From: Streptomyces sp. DSM 15324
GTDB taxonomy: Bacteria; Actinomycetota; Actinomycetes; Streptomycetales; Streptomycetaceae
Length of the DNA stretch: 64,000 nt
Direction of reading: 5' to 3'
NCBI RefSeq assembly: GCF_001514285.1
Contig: NZ_KQ949024.1
Coordinates: 648,700-712,699 of the forward strand
Shown here: piece by piece, positions 41,344 through 50,232 of the stretch
Layout: every line of letters starts with the position of its first letter
How positions within the stretch are numbered: position 1 is the first letter of the stretch
Notes under the pieces: model-generated
The model's database searches: none
What the model was told of the DNA's origin: nothing
Seen by the model: only the letters and a program-made list of their open reading frames with translations
Translations under genes and position numbers: made by a program

Positions 41344-43615
41344 GATCGGTCACCTTCCCGCCGGCCACGATCTGCTGCGGTCCGGCCTGTTCCAGGGCGT
41401 CGATGATGGTGTCGAGCTTGCCGAGCGTGCGGGTGTTCTTCTCGACGATGCGCGACAGCCCGGCCTTCTCGGCGTCGCCGATGAGCTTGCGGGTTTCCTC
41501 CCGCTGGCGTCGGTGCTGGTCGAGGAAGTCGCCGGTGGTGATGAAGAAGCGGCAGTCCAGACACGGGTTGGCGTACTCGCAGTTGGTCTGGATGGGGGCT
41601 CCGCAGTAGCCGTTGGGGAGACTGACCTTGGCGCGGACCAGGGACAGCCGCATCCAGGTGGCATCGGCGAGCGGATGGTCGACGGGCAGTGCGACGGGTT
41701 CGCCCTCGGCGTTGACCTTGAGGGACTTCTCCCAGTGCTCGCGCAGGGTCTTCTGGTGCAGCCGTGCGTAGATGGCCGTCATCTGCGGCGACATGTGATC
41801 GAGCAGTTGCTGGACGATGTGCTGCGGGACATTGGCGTTGATGAGCCGGGTGCCCAGCGTGTGGCGGAACTGGTGGAAAGTCACCCGAGCTGGACGACCG
41901 TGCTCGTCGATGAGGCGGATGCGCTCCAGCCAGGTCTCCATCTGTTCACGGCACCAGCTGTCCGAGACAGCCTTGCTGCCGTTGAGGTTCGCCACCCAGC
42001 CGGGGAACAGGAAGCGGCTTCCGGCGGGGAAGCGAGCCTGGACGCGCTTCTGTTGAGCGGCGATCTCGTCGGCCAGGGCCTGGCTGATGGGGAAGAACGC
42101 GATGCGCCCGTGGATTTTGTGGTTGACCCAGGTCAGGTAGGGGGCGCCGGTGTCGTCGTGGGTGACGCAGTCGAACCGCAGGCGCCGGGCGTCCTTCATG
42201 CGCAGGCCGCAGGAGATCAGCAGCGGGACCATGAGGCGGAGATCGTCGGTGGATATCAGCGCCAGGCTGGCGGGGTTCTCCATCTGCCGCATCAGGTGCT
42301 CGGAGATCCAGCGGGGCTTGGCCGGCGGCGGAGGCGGGGCGTCGTTGTAGACGACGGCGTCGCGGGGCAGGTCGGGCTGCCAGTCGTGGGCGCGGGCGTC
42401 GGCGAGGAACCGGCCCAGCGAGTTGACCGCGGCCCGGCGGGTGAACACGTCCGGGTAGTCGATGGCGAGGGCAGCGATCCACGTCTCGATCCTGATGCGG
42501 GTCAGGGCGGCGGGCTCGGCGTTCGGTGGCAGGTGCCGGGAGAGATGGGTCAGGGAGCGCAGGTTCTGCGCGACGGTGTTGACGCTGATGTTCGTGCTGA
42601 TGCGCCAGCGGCACCATCGTTTGGCCAGCTCGCGCAGCCAGGGCTGGGTTATGCCGCCGAAGCGCAGGTAGCGCGTTTCGCCTTCGGCCAGGGCGAAGTG
42701 GCGCAGGTCCCAGGTCTCGCGCGGATACTGGTCGGCCCACGGGTCATCGGCGATGAGCAGGTGCTCCAGGGCGAAGCGGGTGTCCGCGATGAAGCGGAAG
42801 GCGACCACGTTGTAGCCGTGGCGCCGTCCGCCGGGTCCCAGCGGTGCGACGTGGTCGCGCCAGCCGGTCTCGTCCCAGTCCAGAAGGCTGGTGACTGGCG
42901 CCTCGCAGGCCCAGGTGACCGCGCGGCGGACGTCGCGGGCGGGGGTGAAGCGCAGTCCTTCGTCGAGGCGGTGTTGCAGGCCGAACTGGAACTCCAGACG
43001 GAGTGCGGGATCGAGCTGGCTCAGGCGGATCTTCGGGTCGCCGCGGTGGGCAAGGTCGTCGTACCAGCTCGTGAGGTCAGGGCGGCCGTGCTTGCGCCAC
43101 CGGTTGTGGTGCGTGTGACACAGCGGCGCATCAGTGCTGTCGGTCCAGCGCGGGCAGTCGGGAAACTCGCAGTCCCGCTCGGCAGCCCACGGCCTGCGCG
43201 GCGGGTGATAGAGGGTGCGTCCCACCCAGTCCTCGAGGGGTGGCCGCCCGGCGTGGGTCCATCGCGAGGCATGTCGGTGACACAGGCCGTGGGCGGCCCT
43301 GGCCCGGTTGCACCCGGAGACCAGGCAGGCCGCCACCTGCTGGCGGCGGCGCAGTCGCGCGTCCTCGTCCGCGGCCCAGCTGTCCAGGTCGGCCGGGCGT
43401 CCTGCGGCCACCCAGCGGTGATGGTGGGTGCGACACAGCTTCAGCGAACCCATGGTCAGCGTCGTCGGGCAGGAAGCGATGCGGCACTCCCCGGGGAAGA
43501 ACACCGGGCTGTCACGCGGCGGACAGAACACCTCGGCCCGGAACTCCGGGCGCACCGTCTCCATCAGCTTCGCCAGCAGTCCCGCCGAACCGCGGCGTAT
43601 CTGGGGCGTGTTCAC
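41327..43615 (-). CDS. Large tyrosine recombinase (TnpB-like) with N-terminal zinc-ribbon-like repeats
   Basis: A 762-residue recombinase. The C-terminal half has the tyrosine-recombinase residues: Arg in SCGLRMKDARRLRF, HxxR in FHQFRHTLGTRL, then LLDHMS and the nucleophile Tyr in MTAIYARLH. The first ~170 residues hold three similar Cys/His modules, each C-x4-C...C-x2-H followed by RW and GRP (CRTHHHRW, CHRHASRW, CHTHHNRW). These look like metal-binding DNA-recognition repeats. A further Cys cluster (NPCLDCRFF) lies near the C-terminus. The start overlaps the upstream recombinase stop (ATGA). It is longer than Tn554 TnpB (about 630), mainly through the N-terminal repeats. Confidence 0.93.
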   Translation of the reverse strand: MNTPQIRRGSAGLLAKLMETVRPEFRAEVFCPPRDSPVFFPGECRIASCPTTLTMGSLKLCRTHHHRWVAAGRPADLDSWAADEDARLRRRQQVAACLVSGCNRARAAHGLCHRHASRWTHAGRPPLEDWVGRTLYHPPRRPWAAERDCEFPDCPRWTDSTDAPLCHTHHNRWRKHGRPDLTSWYDDLAHRGDPKIRLSQLDPALRLEFQFGLQHRLDEGLRFTPARDVRRAVTWACEAPVTSLLDWDETGWRDHVAPLGPGGRRHGYNVVAFRFIADTRFALEHLLIADDPWADQYPRETWDLRHFALAEGETRYLRFGGITQPWLRELAKRWCRWRISTNISVNTVAQNLRSLTHLSRHLPPNAEPAALTRIRIETWIAALAIDYPDVFTRRAAVNSLGRFLADARAHDWQPDLPRDAVVYNDAPPPPPAKPRWISEHLMRQMENPASLALISTDDLRLMVPLLISCGLRMKDARRLRFDCVTHDDTGAPYLTWVNHKIHGRIAFFPISQALADEIAAQQKRVQARFPAGSRFLFPGWVANLNGSKAVSDSWCREQMETWLERIRLIDEHGRPARVTFHQFRHTLGTRLINANVPQHIVQQLLDHMSPQMTAIYARLHQKTLREHWEKSLKVNAEGEPVALPVDHPLADATWMRLSLVRAKVSLPNGYCGAPIQTNCEYANPCLDCRFFITTGDFLDQHRRQREETRKLIGDAEKAGLSRIVEKNTRTLGKLDTIIDALEQAGPQQIVAGGKVTDLDATG

Positions 43616-44775
43616 CGGGCCGATGCCCCGTCCTTGATGATCCCGGCCGAGAGGAGCACCCGGCGATGATCCTCGACACCGAGGTGACTGTAGATCTCGG
43701 CCGTGGTCTGCGGACTGGCATGACCAAGGAGTTCGGCCACGACCTCGATCGGCACCTCGGCGCGCAACAGCCGTGTGGCGTAGGTGTGCCGGCAGGCGTG
43801 CGGCGAGAAGTGCGTGATACCGGTCCGCTTCTGCAGGCGTTCCACCAGTTCGTTGACGTTCGCCCGGGTCATCGGCGAGCCGATCGGCTCGCGGAAGAGG
43901 TTGGCGAACACGAAGTCGCAGTCCAGCGTGCCGTACTCGCTCTCCATGTAGGCGGCGTAGCGGTCGAACAACTCCGGCCTCACGGGGACGATCCGGCCCT
44001 TCATGCCCTTGACGCGGGCCCGGTTGGCGTTGTCCTCGCGCGGAACGACGTGCACCTCACCCTTGCGGAGGTTCAGGTCGGCATGCCGCAGGCCCAGAGC
44101 CTCACTGATCCGCAGCCCCGAGTCGTCGAGGAGAGCGATCAGGAACCGGTCCCGACGCCGGATGCAGGCGCTCATCAGCCGCTGGACCTCGTCGTCGGTC
44201 AGCGTCCGGGGCGGCTTGTGGTGGGCGGGGATGCGGATCGGGCTGTACTCGACCTCGCCGCCCCGCTGGGTGTGCGCCAGCATCGGCGTGTAGGAGCCGG
44301 TCGGCTGCCTGCCCAGCAGGTTTCCCAGCAGCGCGGGCACGTCCTCGTCCCGCCGGGCGTGGAACCGGTAGAACGACGCGAGCGCGGCCCGCTTCCGCTG
44401 CAACGTGGTGTTCTCCAGCGCCTGGTCGACACCGGGCAGCACGAACACCCCCGGTGCACGGGCCGGCTTCGGACGACGCAGCCAGTCGAAGAACTGGGCC
44501 AACACCTCCAGGCGCACGCGCCGGAAGTCGAGGCCCGTCTGCTCCAGCCAGACGAAGAAGTCCCGCAGGTCGTACGCGTAGCCCTGCACCGTGTTCGGCG
44601 ACGCACCGGTCGCCGCCAGGTACCCGAGGAACTCCTCCACCGCATCGACGGGCAAGCCGTCGGCCCCCACCACGGTGTACGAGACCGGATCGTCCTCGGA
44701 CAGCCGCAGTCTCTGCACAGCGAACGACACACCACACCCCAGGACGACATGGACAGGCGAACAGAACCCGTCCAT
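43612..44775 (-). CDS. Tyrosine recombinase (TnpA-like)
   Basis: A ~387-residue phage-integrase-type recombinase. The N-terminal SAM-like core-binding domain (TGASPNTVQGYAYDLRDF) is followed by the catalytic domain, with Arg in DSGLRISEALGL, HxxR in SPHACRHTYATRL, LLGHAS and Tyr in TAEIYSHLG. The start is uncertain: ATG at 44775 lies far from its GGAGG, and GTG at 44730 gives 372 residues. It is the first gene of the recombinase operon and would act with the larger enzyme in insertion and excision. Confidence 0.93.
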   Translation of the reverse strand: MDGFCSPVHVVLGCGVSFAVQRLRLSEDDPVSYTVVGADGLPVDAVEEFLGYLAATGASPNTVQGYAYDLRDFFVWLEQTGLDFRRVRLEVLAQFFDWLRRPKPARAPGVFVLPGVDQALENTTLQRKRAALASFYRFHARRDEDVPALLGNLLGRQPTGSYTPMLAHTQRGGEVEYSPIRIPAHHKPPRTLTDDEVQRLMSACIRRRDRFLIALLDDSGLRISEALGLRHADLNLRKGEVHVVPREDNANRARVKGMKGRIVPVRPELFDRYAAYMESEYGTLDCDFVFANLFREPIGSPMTRANVNELVERLQKRTGITHFSPHACRHTYATRLLRAEVPIEVVAELLGHASPQTTAEIYSHLGVEDHRRVLLSAGIIKDGASAR

Positions 44776-44850
44776 GTAGCAACGAAAGGCCCTCCAGTGA
44801 CAGCGAGTTGGACATCAAAGACACCCGGAAGACTGATCGGCATAGTCGAC

Positions 44851-44931
44851 GACTCCGGGGAACTCCTCCCCGACGGCAGCGTGGTGGCCCCCCACCGCGT
44901 CCCGGCGGACCGGCTGACCGTCGCGGCCTGA
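44851..44931 (+). pseudogene. DUF5999 gene, 3' part (26 codons plus stop)
   Basis: This is the missing half of the gene begun at 40714. It reads DSGELLPDGSVVAPHR, then a short tail and TGA. It continues the frame of the first part exactly when the intervening element is removed. It has no start or ribosome binding site of its own. Confidence 0.9.
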
Positions 44932-45029
44932 CCCCGGCCGCCGCCCGCGGCCCGCTGCCGGCGGCCACGACGAAGGTCACATACGGCGGCGGTACCGCCG
45001 GGGATCGCCCGCGAGGGTGACGGCCTAAA

Positions 45030-45842
45030 ATGATCAATGTGTCCGACCAGCCCGCACCTCGGTCTCTCATCGTCACGCTGTACGGCGCGTACGGCCGCTT
45101 CGCGCAGGGTCCGCTGCCCGTCGCCGAGCTGATCCGGCTGCTCGCGGCGGTCGGCGTCGACGCGCCCTCCGTGCGGTCCTCGGTGTCCCGGCTGAAGCGG
45201 CGCGGACTGCTGCTGCCCGCCCGTACGGCGCAGGGCGCGGCCGGGTACGAACTCTCGGAAGAGGCACTGGAGTTGCTCGACGACGGAGACCGACGGGTCT
45301 ACGGTGCCGCACCGGCCGGCGACGAGAGCTGGGTGCTGGCGGTGTTCTCCGTACCGGAGTCGGAGCGGCAGAAGCGGCACGTCCTGCGGTCCCGGCTGGC
45401 CGGCCTGGGCTTCGGCACGGCCGCCCCGGGCGTGTGGATCGCCCCGGCCCGGCTCTACGAGGAGACCCGGCACGCCCTCGATCGGCTCGGGCTGGCGGCC
45501 TACGTCGACTTCTTCCGCGGCGAGCACCTCGGCTTCACGCCCACCGTCGAGGCGGTGGCCCGCTGGTGGGACCTGACGGCCATCGCCGAGGAGCACGAGG
45601 CGTTCCTCGACCGCCACGAGAGCGTGCTGCACGCCTGGCGGCACCGGCCGGACACCCCGCCGCAGGAGGCCTACCGCGACTACCTCCTCGCCCTGGACGC
45701 CTGGCGCCATCTGCCCTACGTCGACCCGGGGCTGCCCGCACGGCTGCTCCCGCCGGACTGGCCCGGGGCCCGTTCGGCGGCCGTCTTCCACGAGCTGCAC
45801 GAACGACTGCGCGACGCGGGCGCGGAGTTCGCGGGGGTGTGA
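45030..45842 (+). CDS. PaaX-family transcriptional regulator
   Basis: A 270-residue PaaX-like regulator with an N-terminal winged helix (APSVRSSVSRLKRRGLL), the central PaaX domain (GFGTAAPGVWIAP) and a C-terminal domain (YLLALDAWRHLPYVDPGLP). PaaX represses phenylacetate catabolism in other bacteria, with phenylacetyl-CoA as inducer. No paa genes are nearby, so its target is unknown. The ATG is at 45030, with an alternative GTG nine bases later. It lies just beyond the element insertion. Confidence 0.94.
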   Translation: MINVSDQPAPRSLIVTLYGAYGRFAQGPLPVAELIRLLAAVGVDAPSVRSSVSRLKRRGLLLPARTAQGAAGYELSEEALELLDDGDRRVYGAAPAGDESWVLAVFSVPESERQKRHVLRSRLAGLGFGTAAPGVWIAPARLYEETRHALDRLGLAAYVDFFRGEHLGFTPTVEAVARWWDLTAIAEEHEAFLDRHESVLHAWRHRPDTPPQEAYRDYLLALDAWRHLPYVDPGLPARLLPPDWPGARSAAVFHELHERLRDAGAEFAGV

Positions 45843-45881
45843 CCCCGGAACACCCGTCGTCACTGGAGGTAAGGGCGGCGG

Positions 45882-47099
45882 TCAGATCCGGACGGGCATG
45901 TCGATCACGCCGGTGGTGGAGCCCGTGGGCGGGCTGTCGAGTCCGAGGGTGCCGTCGACCGCGGCCAGCCGTTCTCGCAGGCCCAGCAGGCCGCTGCCCG
46001 CCCCGAGCCTGGCTCCCCCGGCACCGTTGTCGTGGACCCTGATCCGCAGCCGTTCACCGATGAGGTCGGCGTCGACCGACGCCTCGGTCGCCCCGCTGTG
46101 TTTGGCGATGTTCGTGAGCAGCTCGGCGACGCAGAAGTACGCCACTCGTTCTATCACCGGGTCCGGCCGTCGCGGCAGGTTCACCGTCAGCGTGACCGGC
46201 ACACCGGCCTGCGCCGTCAACTGGGGCAGCGCGTCGACGAGTCCCCGCTCCAGCGCCGCGGGGGTGATCCCGTCGATGAGGCGCCGCAGCTCCGCGATGG
46301 CCGTGTCGGTCTGGGCACGGGCCCGGGTGACGAGCGTGCGGGTCCGGTCGAGGGACGGTTCGCCGTCCAGTGCGTCGGCGGTCAGTGACAGCGTCATGGC
46401 GATCGCGACGAGCTGGGCCTGTGTACCGTCGTGCAGGTCGCGCTCGACCTGCCGCAGGTCGCGGTCGCCCTCCGTGAGGGCCGTGCTTCGCGCCCATTCG
46501 AGCTTTCGGACCCGCAGTTGGGAGGCGGTGGGGCCGAGCAGCGTCCGGGCCAGCAGCCGGTGCAGGTTCGTCATCGCGCGGGCTGTCACCGGGGTGAACG
46601 CCAGGACGACCAGAGCGCCCACGGCGGTGACGGCGGACAGCCACAGCTCCTGACTGCCGATCAGCGCCCATCCGAGGGACCACACACTGAACACCGGCAA
46701 GCCGATCGTCGCCACGAAGGTGAGGACATCGACAGGGAGCCGGAGCAGCAGGTACAGCATGCTGCGCCAAGCGGTCACGTCGGACAGGCTGCCGCGGATC
46801 CAGCCGGCCGCGCCGGCGACGGCCGGCAGGGGCGGCGGGGCGTCGACGGCCTCGCCGAGCAGTGCCCGGACCAGCCACGCCTGTGCACGGCCGAGGTAGC
46901 GGGCTCCCCGCAGACCGACCGCGAGCACCGGTAGTCCGGTCAGCGTCAGCGAGAGCAGACCGCCGACGTAGAGGACGGCCAGGACGTAGCCGATGCCGAG
47001 GACGGAAAGGGGCGGCCCGGTGACGGCGAAGGCGATGGCTCGCGGCCACGTCGTCCGTACCTTTGCGCGACCCGGGTCGCCGGGGCGGGGCGCTGTCAT
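45882..47099 (-). CDS. Two-component sensor histidine kinase (HisKA_3 type)
   Basis: A 405-residue kinase. Four or more membrane segments fill about residues 20-190. The dimerisation/phosphoacceptor motif ERDLHDGTQAQLVA and an HATPase domain (AELLTNIAKHSG, DNGAGGA, GLLGLRERL) follow. Its ATG overlaps the permease stop (ATGA). It is the last gene of a four-gene operon with a response regulator and an ABC transporter. This arrangement is typical of systems that sense cell-envelope antibiotics and switch on efflux. Confidence 0.95.
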   Translation of the reverse strand: MTAPRPGDPGRAKVRTTWPRAIAFAVTGPPLSVLGIGYVLAVLYVGGLLSLTLTGLPVLAVGLRGARYLGRAQAWLVRALLGEAVDAPPPLPAVAGAAGWIRGSLSDVTAWRSMLYLLLRLPVDVLTFVATIGLPVFSVWSLGWALIGSQELWLSAVTAVGALVVLAFTPVTARAMTNLHRLLARTLLGPTASQLRVRKLEWARSTALTEGDRDLRQVERDLHDGTQAQLVAIAMTLSLTADALDGEPSLDRTRTLVTRARAQTDTAIAELRRLIDGITPAALERGLVDALPQLTAQAGVPVTLTVNLPRRPDPVIERVAYFCVAELLTNIAKHSGATEASVDADLIGERLRIRVHDNGAGGARLGAGSGLLGLRERLAAVDGTLGLDSPPTGSTTGVIDMPVRI

Positions 47100-48433
47100 G
47101 CCGTGCTCACCGCGGTCGCGGCGGGCTCCGACGTGGCCCGCGCACCGGTGACCAGGATCGTCAGCACGGTCAGCGCCACCGTCCCGAGCACCAGGGGGCC
47201 GTACGCCCGGAGCGGAACAGTGGGAAGCGGACCGCCCGTGGCGGCCACCGCGAACGCCATGCTCGTGGGCGCCGCGACCAGGACTCCGAGCAGCACTCCC
47301 ACCATGGCGGTCAGCGTCGCCTCCGCGCCCAGCATCCGCATCAGCTGCCACCGGGTCGCGCCGGTCAGCGCGAGCAGCGCGTACTCCCGGCGCCGCGACG
47401 CGGTCAGCGAGACGAGTGTGTTCACGGTGGCCACCGAGCCGAAGCCGGCCAGCATGGCGAGTTCCACTCCGCGTAGCCAGTTGTCGCTCTCGGCGTACGC
47501 ACCGGGCGGGGCGACGTGCTGAAGGGTTCCGGTGACGGCGGCGAACGTGGTCGAGAGCCCGACGAGCAGCGCGATCGGCACCACCGCGGAAGACAGCCGG
47601 TGGGCGTGGCCGCGCAGGTTGTCGGCGGCGAGGGCGCCACCGGCGTGGCCCCGGTGCCTGGCGCCCGCCAGCCGGAAGGGCAGACCGAGCAGCACCGTCG
47701 CCAGCCGTGTCAGCAGGGGGCCGAGCAGTCCCACCGCGCTCATGAGGATCAGCGATCCGAGCAGGGCCGCCTGGGCGGACTTCTCCACCGGTTGACCCAA
47801 CGTGAGCATCACCATGGGTACGGCGCCCGCGAGGACGAGCAGGCCCGCGATGCCCCGCAGCCAGCCCAGTCGGCCCTCTTGGGCCGTCTGCGCCAGCGCC
47901 TCGGACGGCCTTCCGCGGACCGTGCGGCGGGCGGCTATCTTCGTCGCGCCGACCCCGACCACCAGCGTCGCAGCCGTCCCGATCAGCAGGGGCCACGGCG
48001 ACCAGGACACGGCCGCGCCCGCCGGGGCGATGCCCCGGGCGACGAGTTCCGTGAGGAACCACCGCGCGCCCCACGAGCCGAGGACCCACGCCGGCGGTGA
48101 GACGAGGAGGGTGACCAGCAGCATCTGGCATCGGACGAGCCGTTCGACCTGTGCCGGCGTCGCCCCGCTCGTGCGCAGCAGGGCCAGGTCACGCGCTTGT
48201 CGCCGTACGGAGAACGAGAGTGTGTCGGCCACCACGAACAGCGCCATCAGCATGGCGATCTCACCGAACGCCCCGCCGATCACCCCGAGCCGCGAGCCGC
48301 CGTCGCCGCCGATCGCCGTGGCGATGAGCGACCCGAACAGCGTGATCACGGCGACGGCCGGCAGCAGTGCCGCGGCCAGTCCGGCGAAGGACGAGGGCCT
48401 GGCTCGCAGGGCCGCCATGGCGAGCCTCAGCAT
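47096..48433 (-). CDS. FtsX-like ABC transporter permease
   Basis: A 445-residue permease. It has an N-terminal membrane anchor and two FtsX-type membrane blocks (around MLMALFVVADTLSFSVRRQARDLAL without its C-terminal part, and SVATVNTLVSLTASRRREYA). It is shorter than two-domain MacB/BceB-type permeases, at about half their size. It overlaps the ATPase gene by 7 bp and the kinase gene by 4. It probably exports or removes a membrane-active compound sensed by the neighbouring kinase. Confidence 0.9.
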   Translation of the reverse strand: MLRLAMAALRARPSSFAGLAAALLPAVAVITLFGSLIATAIGGDGGSRLGVIGGAFGEIAMLMALFVVADTLSFSVRRQARDLALLRTSGATPAQVERLVRCQMLLVTLLVSPPAWVLGSWGARWFLTELVARGIAPAGAAVSWSPWPLLIGTAATLVVGVGATKIAARRTVRGRPSEALAQTAQEGRLGWLRGIAGLLVLAGAVPMVMLTLGQPVEKSAQAALLGSLILMSAVGLLGPLLTRLATVLLGLPFRLAGARHRGHAGGALAADNLRGHAHRLSSAVVPIALLVGLSTTFAAVTGTLQHVAPPGAYAESDNWLRGVELAMLAGFGSVATVNTLVSLTASRRREYALLALTGATRWQLMRMLGAEATLTAMVGVLLGVLVAAPTSMAFAVAATGGPLPTVPLRAYGPLVLGTVALTVLTILVTGARATSEPAATAVSTA

Positions 48434-49194
48434 GCCGGCTCGCTCAGCTTCTCGGCGATCAGCGCGGCGGACGGGCGTACCAGGTCGTCGACCAGGACAC
48501 CGTCGGCGAGGACGACGACCCGGTCGGCGAAACCGGCGGCCAGCGGATCGTGTGTCACCATCACGCAGGTACGCCCCTCACGCTCGACACCCTCCCGCAG
48601 CAGCCCCAGCACGTCCCTGCCGGTGGAACGGTCGAGGGCACCGGTCGGCTCGTCGGCGAACAGGATCCGCGGCCGGGTGTACAACGCCCGGGCCACGGCG
48701 ACGCGTTGCTGCTGACCGCCGGAGAGGCGGCCGGGGCGTTCCTTTCTCCGGTCCGCGAGTCCCACCTGCGCGAGGGACTCGGTGACGGCGGCCCAGTCCA
48801 CCCGGTCGCCCGCCAACCGGGCGGGGAGGGCGACGTTCTGCTCGACCGTCATCGCCGGCATGAGGTTGTACGACTGGAAGATGAAGCCCGCCTCGGCACG
48901 CCGCAGCAGCGCGAGGCGCCGCTCGGGCAGCGCGGTGATGTCCGTGGTGCCCCAGTGGACCGTGCCGGAGGTCTGCCGGTCGATTCCGGCGAGGCACTGC
49001 AACAGGGTCGACTTGCCCGATCCGGACGGACCCATCACTGCGGTGAACGTCCCCGGAGCGAAGCTGACGTCCACGCCGCGCAGCGCACGGACCGCGTCGC
49101 GGCCGCGGCCGTACGAACGGTGCAGGTTCTCGGCGCGGATGGGCAGGCCTCCTTCCGCGAGGGAAGGGACGGGGGACCCGGTGCTCAGTAACAT
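48427..49194 (-). CDS. ABC transporter ATP-binding protein (LolD/MacB type)
   Basis: A 255-residue ATPase with Walker A GPSGSGKSTLL, Q-loop FQSYNLMP, signature LSGGQQQRVAVARAL and Walker B ILFADEPTGALD. These are the features of MacB/LolD-type ATPases that pair with FtsX permeases. The ATG at 49194 has no strong ribosome binding site, so an internal GTG a few codons on is possible. It is second in the operon, after the response regulator. Confidence 0.95.
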   Translation of the reverse strand: MLLSTGSPVPSLAEGGLPIRAENLHRSYGRGRDAVRALRGVDVSFAPGTFTAVMGPSGSGKSTLLQCLAGIDRQTSGTVHWGTTDITALPERRLALLRRAEAGFIFQSYNLMPAMTVEQNVALPARLAGDRVDWAAVTESLAQVGLADRRKERPGRLSGGQQQRVAVARALYTRPRILFADEPTGALDRSTGRDVLGLLREGVEREGRTCVMVTHDPLAAGFADRVVVLADGVLVDDLVRPSAALIAEKLSEPAC

Positions 49195-49273
49195 GCCCCG
49201 ATTCTCGGCCGCTCGTCTGCCCGGGGACCACCCGGCTACCTCCCGTCTTCGGGGTTCGGATATCCGCCCCCCA

Positions 49274-49924
49274 TCACGAGCGCCTGACCTCCCGCACGTA
49301 CGCGAGTACGGCCTTGACGCGACGGTTGTCGGCGTCGGTCAGGGGCAGGTCGAGCTTTCCGAACACGGAGGCCGCGTGCTTCTCCACCGACCGTTCGGAC
49401 ATGCGGAGCAGCCCGGCGATGGAGCGGTTCGAGTGGCCCTGTGCCATCAGGTCGAGGACTTCTCGCTCCCGGGGTGTCAGGCGCTCCAGGGGGCTGGTGC
49501 CGTGGTTCAGCATGCGGCGGACGATCTCCGGGTCGAGGGCCACACCGCCGGCCGCGACCCGGCGCAGCGCCTCGACGAAGTCGGCGGTGGCGGCGACGCG
49601 CTCCTTGAGCAGGTAACCGACGCCGGACGCCTCGCCCGCCAGCAGCCGGGCCGCCCAGGACGGCTCGGCGTGCTGGGAGAACACGAGGACACCCACCCCC
49701 GGGTGGTCCGTGCGGAGTCGGACGGCGGCCCTGATGCCCTCGTCGGTATGGGTCGGCGGCATACGGATGTCGACCACGGCGACGTCGGGGGTGTGCTCGG
49801 CCACGGCGGCCAGCAGTTCGTCGGCGTCGCCCGCGGTGGCGAGTACCTCGCAGCCGCGGGCGGTCAGCAACTCCACCATGCCTTCCCGGAGGATGACCGA
49901 GTCCTCGGCGATGACCAATCGCAC
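49274..49924 (-). CDS. NarL-family response regulator
   Basis: A 216-residue response regulator. The receiver domain has the phosphoacceptor Asp in VAVVDIRMP and Thr/Ser-Lys switch residues (VFSQ, LLKERV). The C-terminal LuxR-type helix-turn-helix is LTPREREVLDLMAQGHSNRSIA without its last residues. It uses a GTG start and is first in the operon with the ABC transporter and kinase, which it presumably controls. Confidence 0.95.
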   Translation of the reverse strand: MRLVIAEDSVILREGMVELLTARGCEVLATAGDADELLAAVAEHTPDVAVVDIRMPPTHTDEGIRAAVRLRTDHPGVGVLVFSQHAEPSWAARLLAGEASGVGYLLKERVAATADFVEALRRVAAGGVALDPEIVRRMLNHGTSPLERLTPREREVLDLMAQGHSNRSIAGLLRMSERSVEKHAASVFGKLDLPLTDADNRRVKAVLAYVREVRRS

Positions 49925-50232
49925 TGCGCGCTCCCCTGTTCGCGGTCAACGGCCTTGACCCGACCGGGAGTTCATTCAATCAGCAGGTAACCGTCGTCCG
50001 GACGACCAGATCACGACCGGGTGCCGCTCAAGCACACACCGGGGCCGCGAGAGGTAAGAGTTCTTACCGCCCCGCCCACCGGGAGGGCGGTTTCTCCTGT
50101 ACAGCCCCCTGCCGTGTCACCGCTCGTCAATAACGCGGTAACAACGGGAGCAGGCAGGCGAGACGGGGCGTTGGGCGGGGTAAGCAACCCGTTAGTCGTA
50201 CCATTCCTGAAAGTTGAAGGCAGGACTACCGG
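49925..50232. promoter_or_regulatory. 308-bp divergent promoter region with a 16-bp inverted repeat
   Basis: This gap separates the response regulator operon (minus) from the HATPase gene (plus). The only clear structure is GGTAAGA (50053-50059), GT, TCTTACC (50062-50068), a perfect 7-bp inverted repeat with a 2-bp centre. It is a candidate operator, possibly for the response regulator. No further gene or RNA was recognised. Confidence 0.45.

Larger units (their letters stand above)
40828..44850. mobile_element. Tn554-like site-specific element carrying tnpABC-type genes only
   Basis: About 4.02 kb inserted into the DUF5999 gene. Boundaries are set by exact restoration of the host frame when 40828-44850 is removed. 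The pentamer TCGAC occurs at both joints (40823-40827 and 44846-44850), so the crossover lies within it. The outermost bases of the element form a short imperfect inverted repeat, TATGTCGATC at the left and, in reverse complement, TATGCCGATC at the right. It encodes two tyrosine recombinases and a DUF6262/TnpC-like protein in overlapping minus-strand genes, the gene order of Tn554. No cargo genes are present. Confidence 0.88.

Noticed and set aside
40823..44850. TCGAC as a target-site duplication made by a DDE transposase
   Set aside because: The element encodes only tyrosine recombinases, so the shared pentamer is better read as a crossover core.
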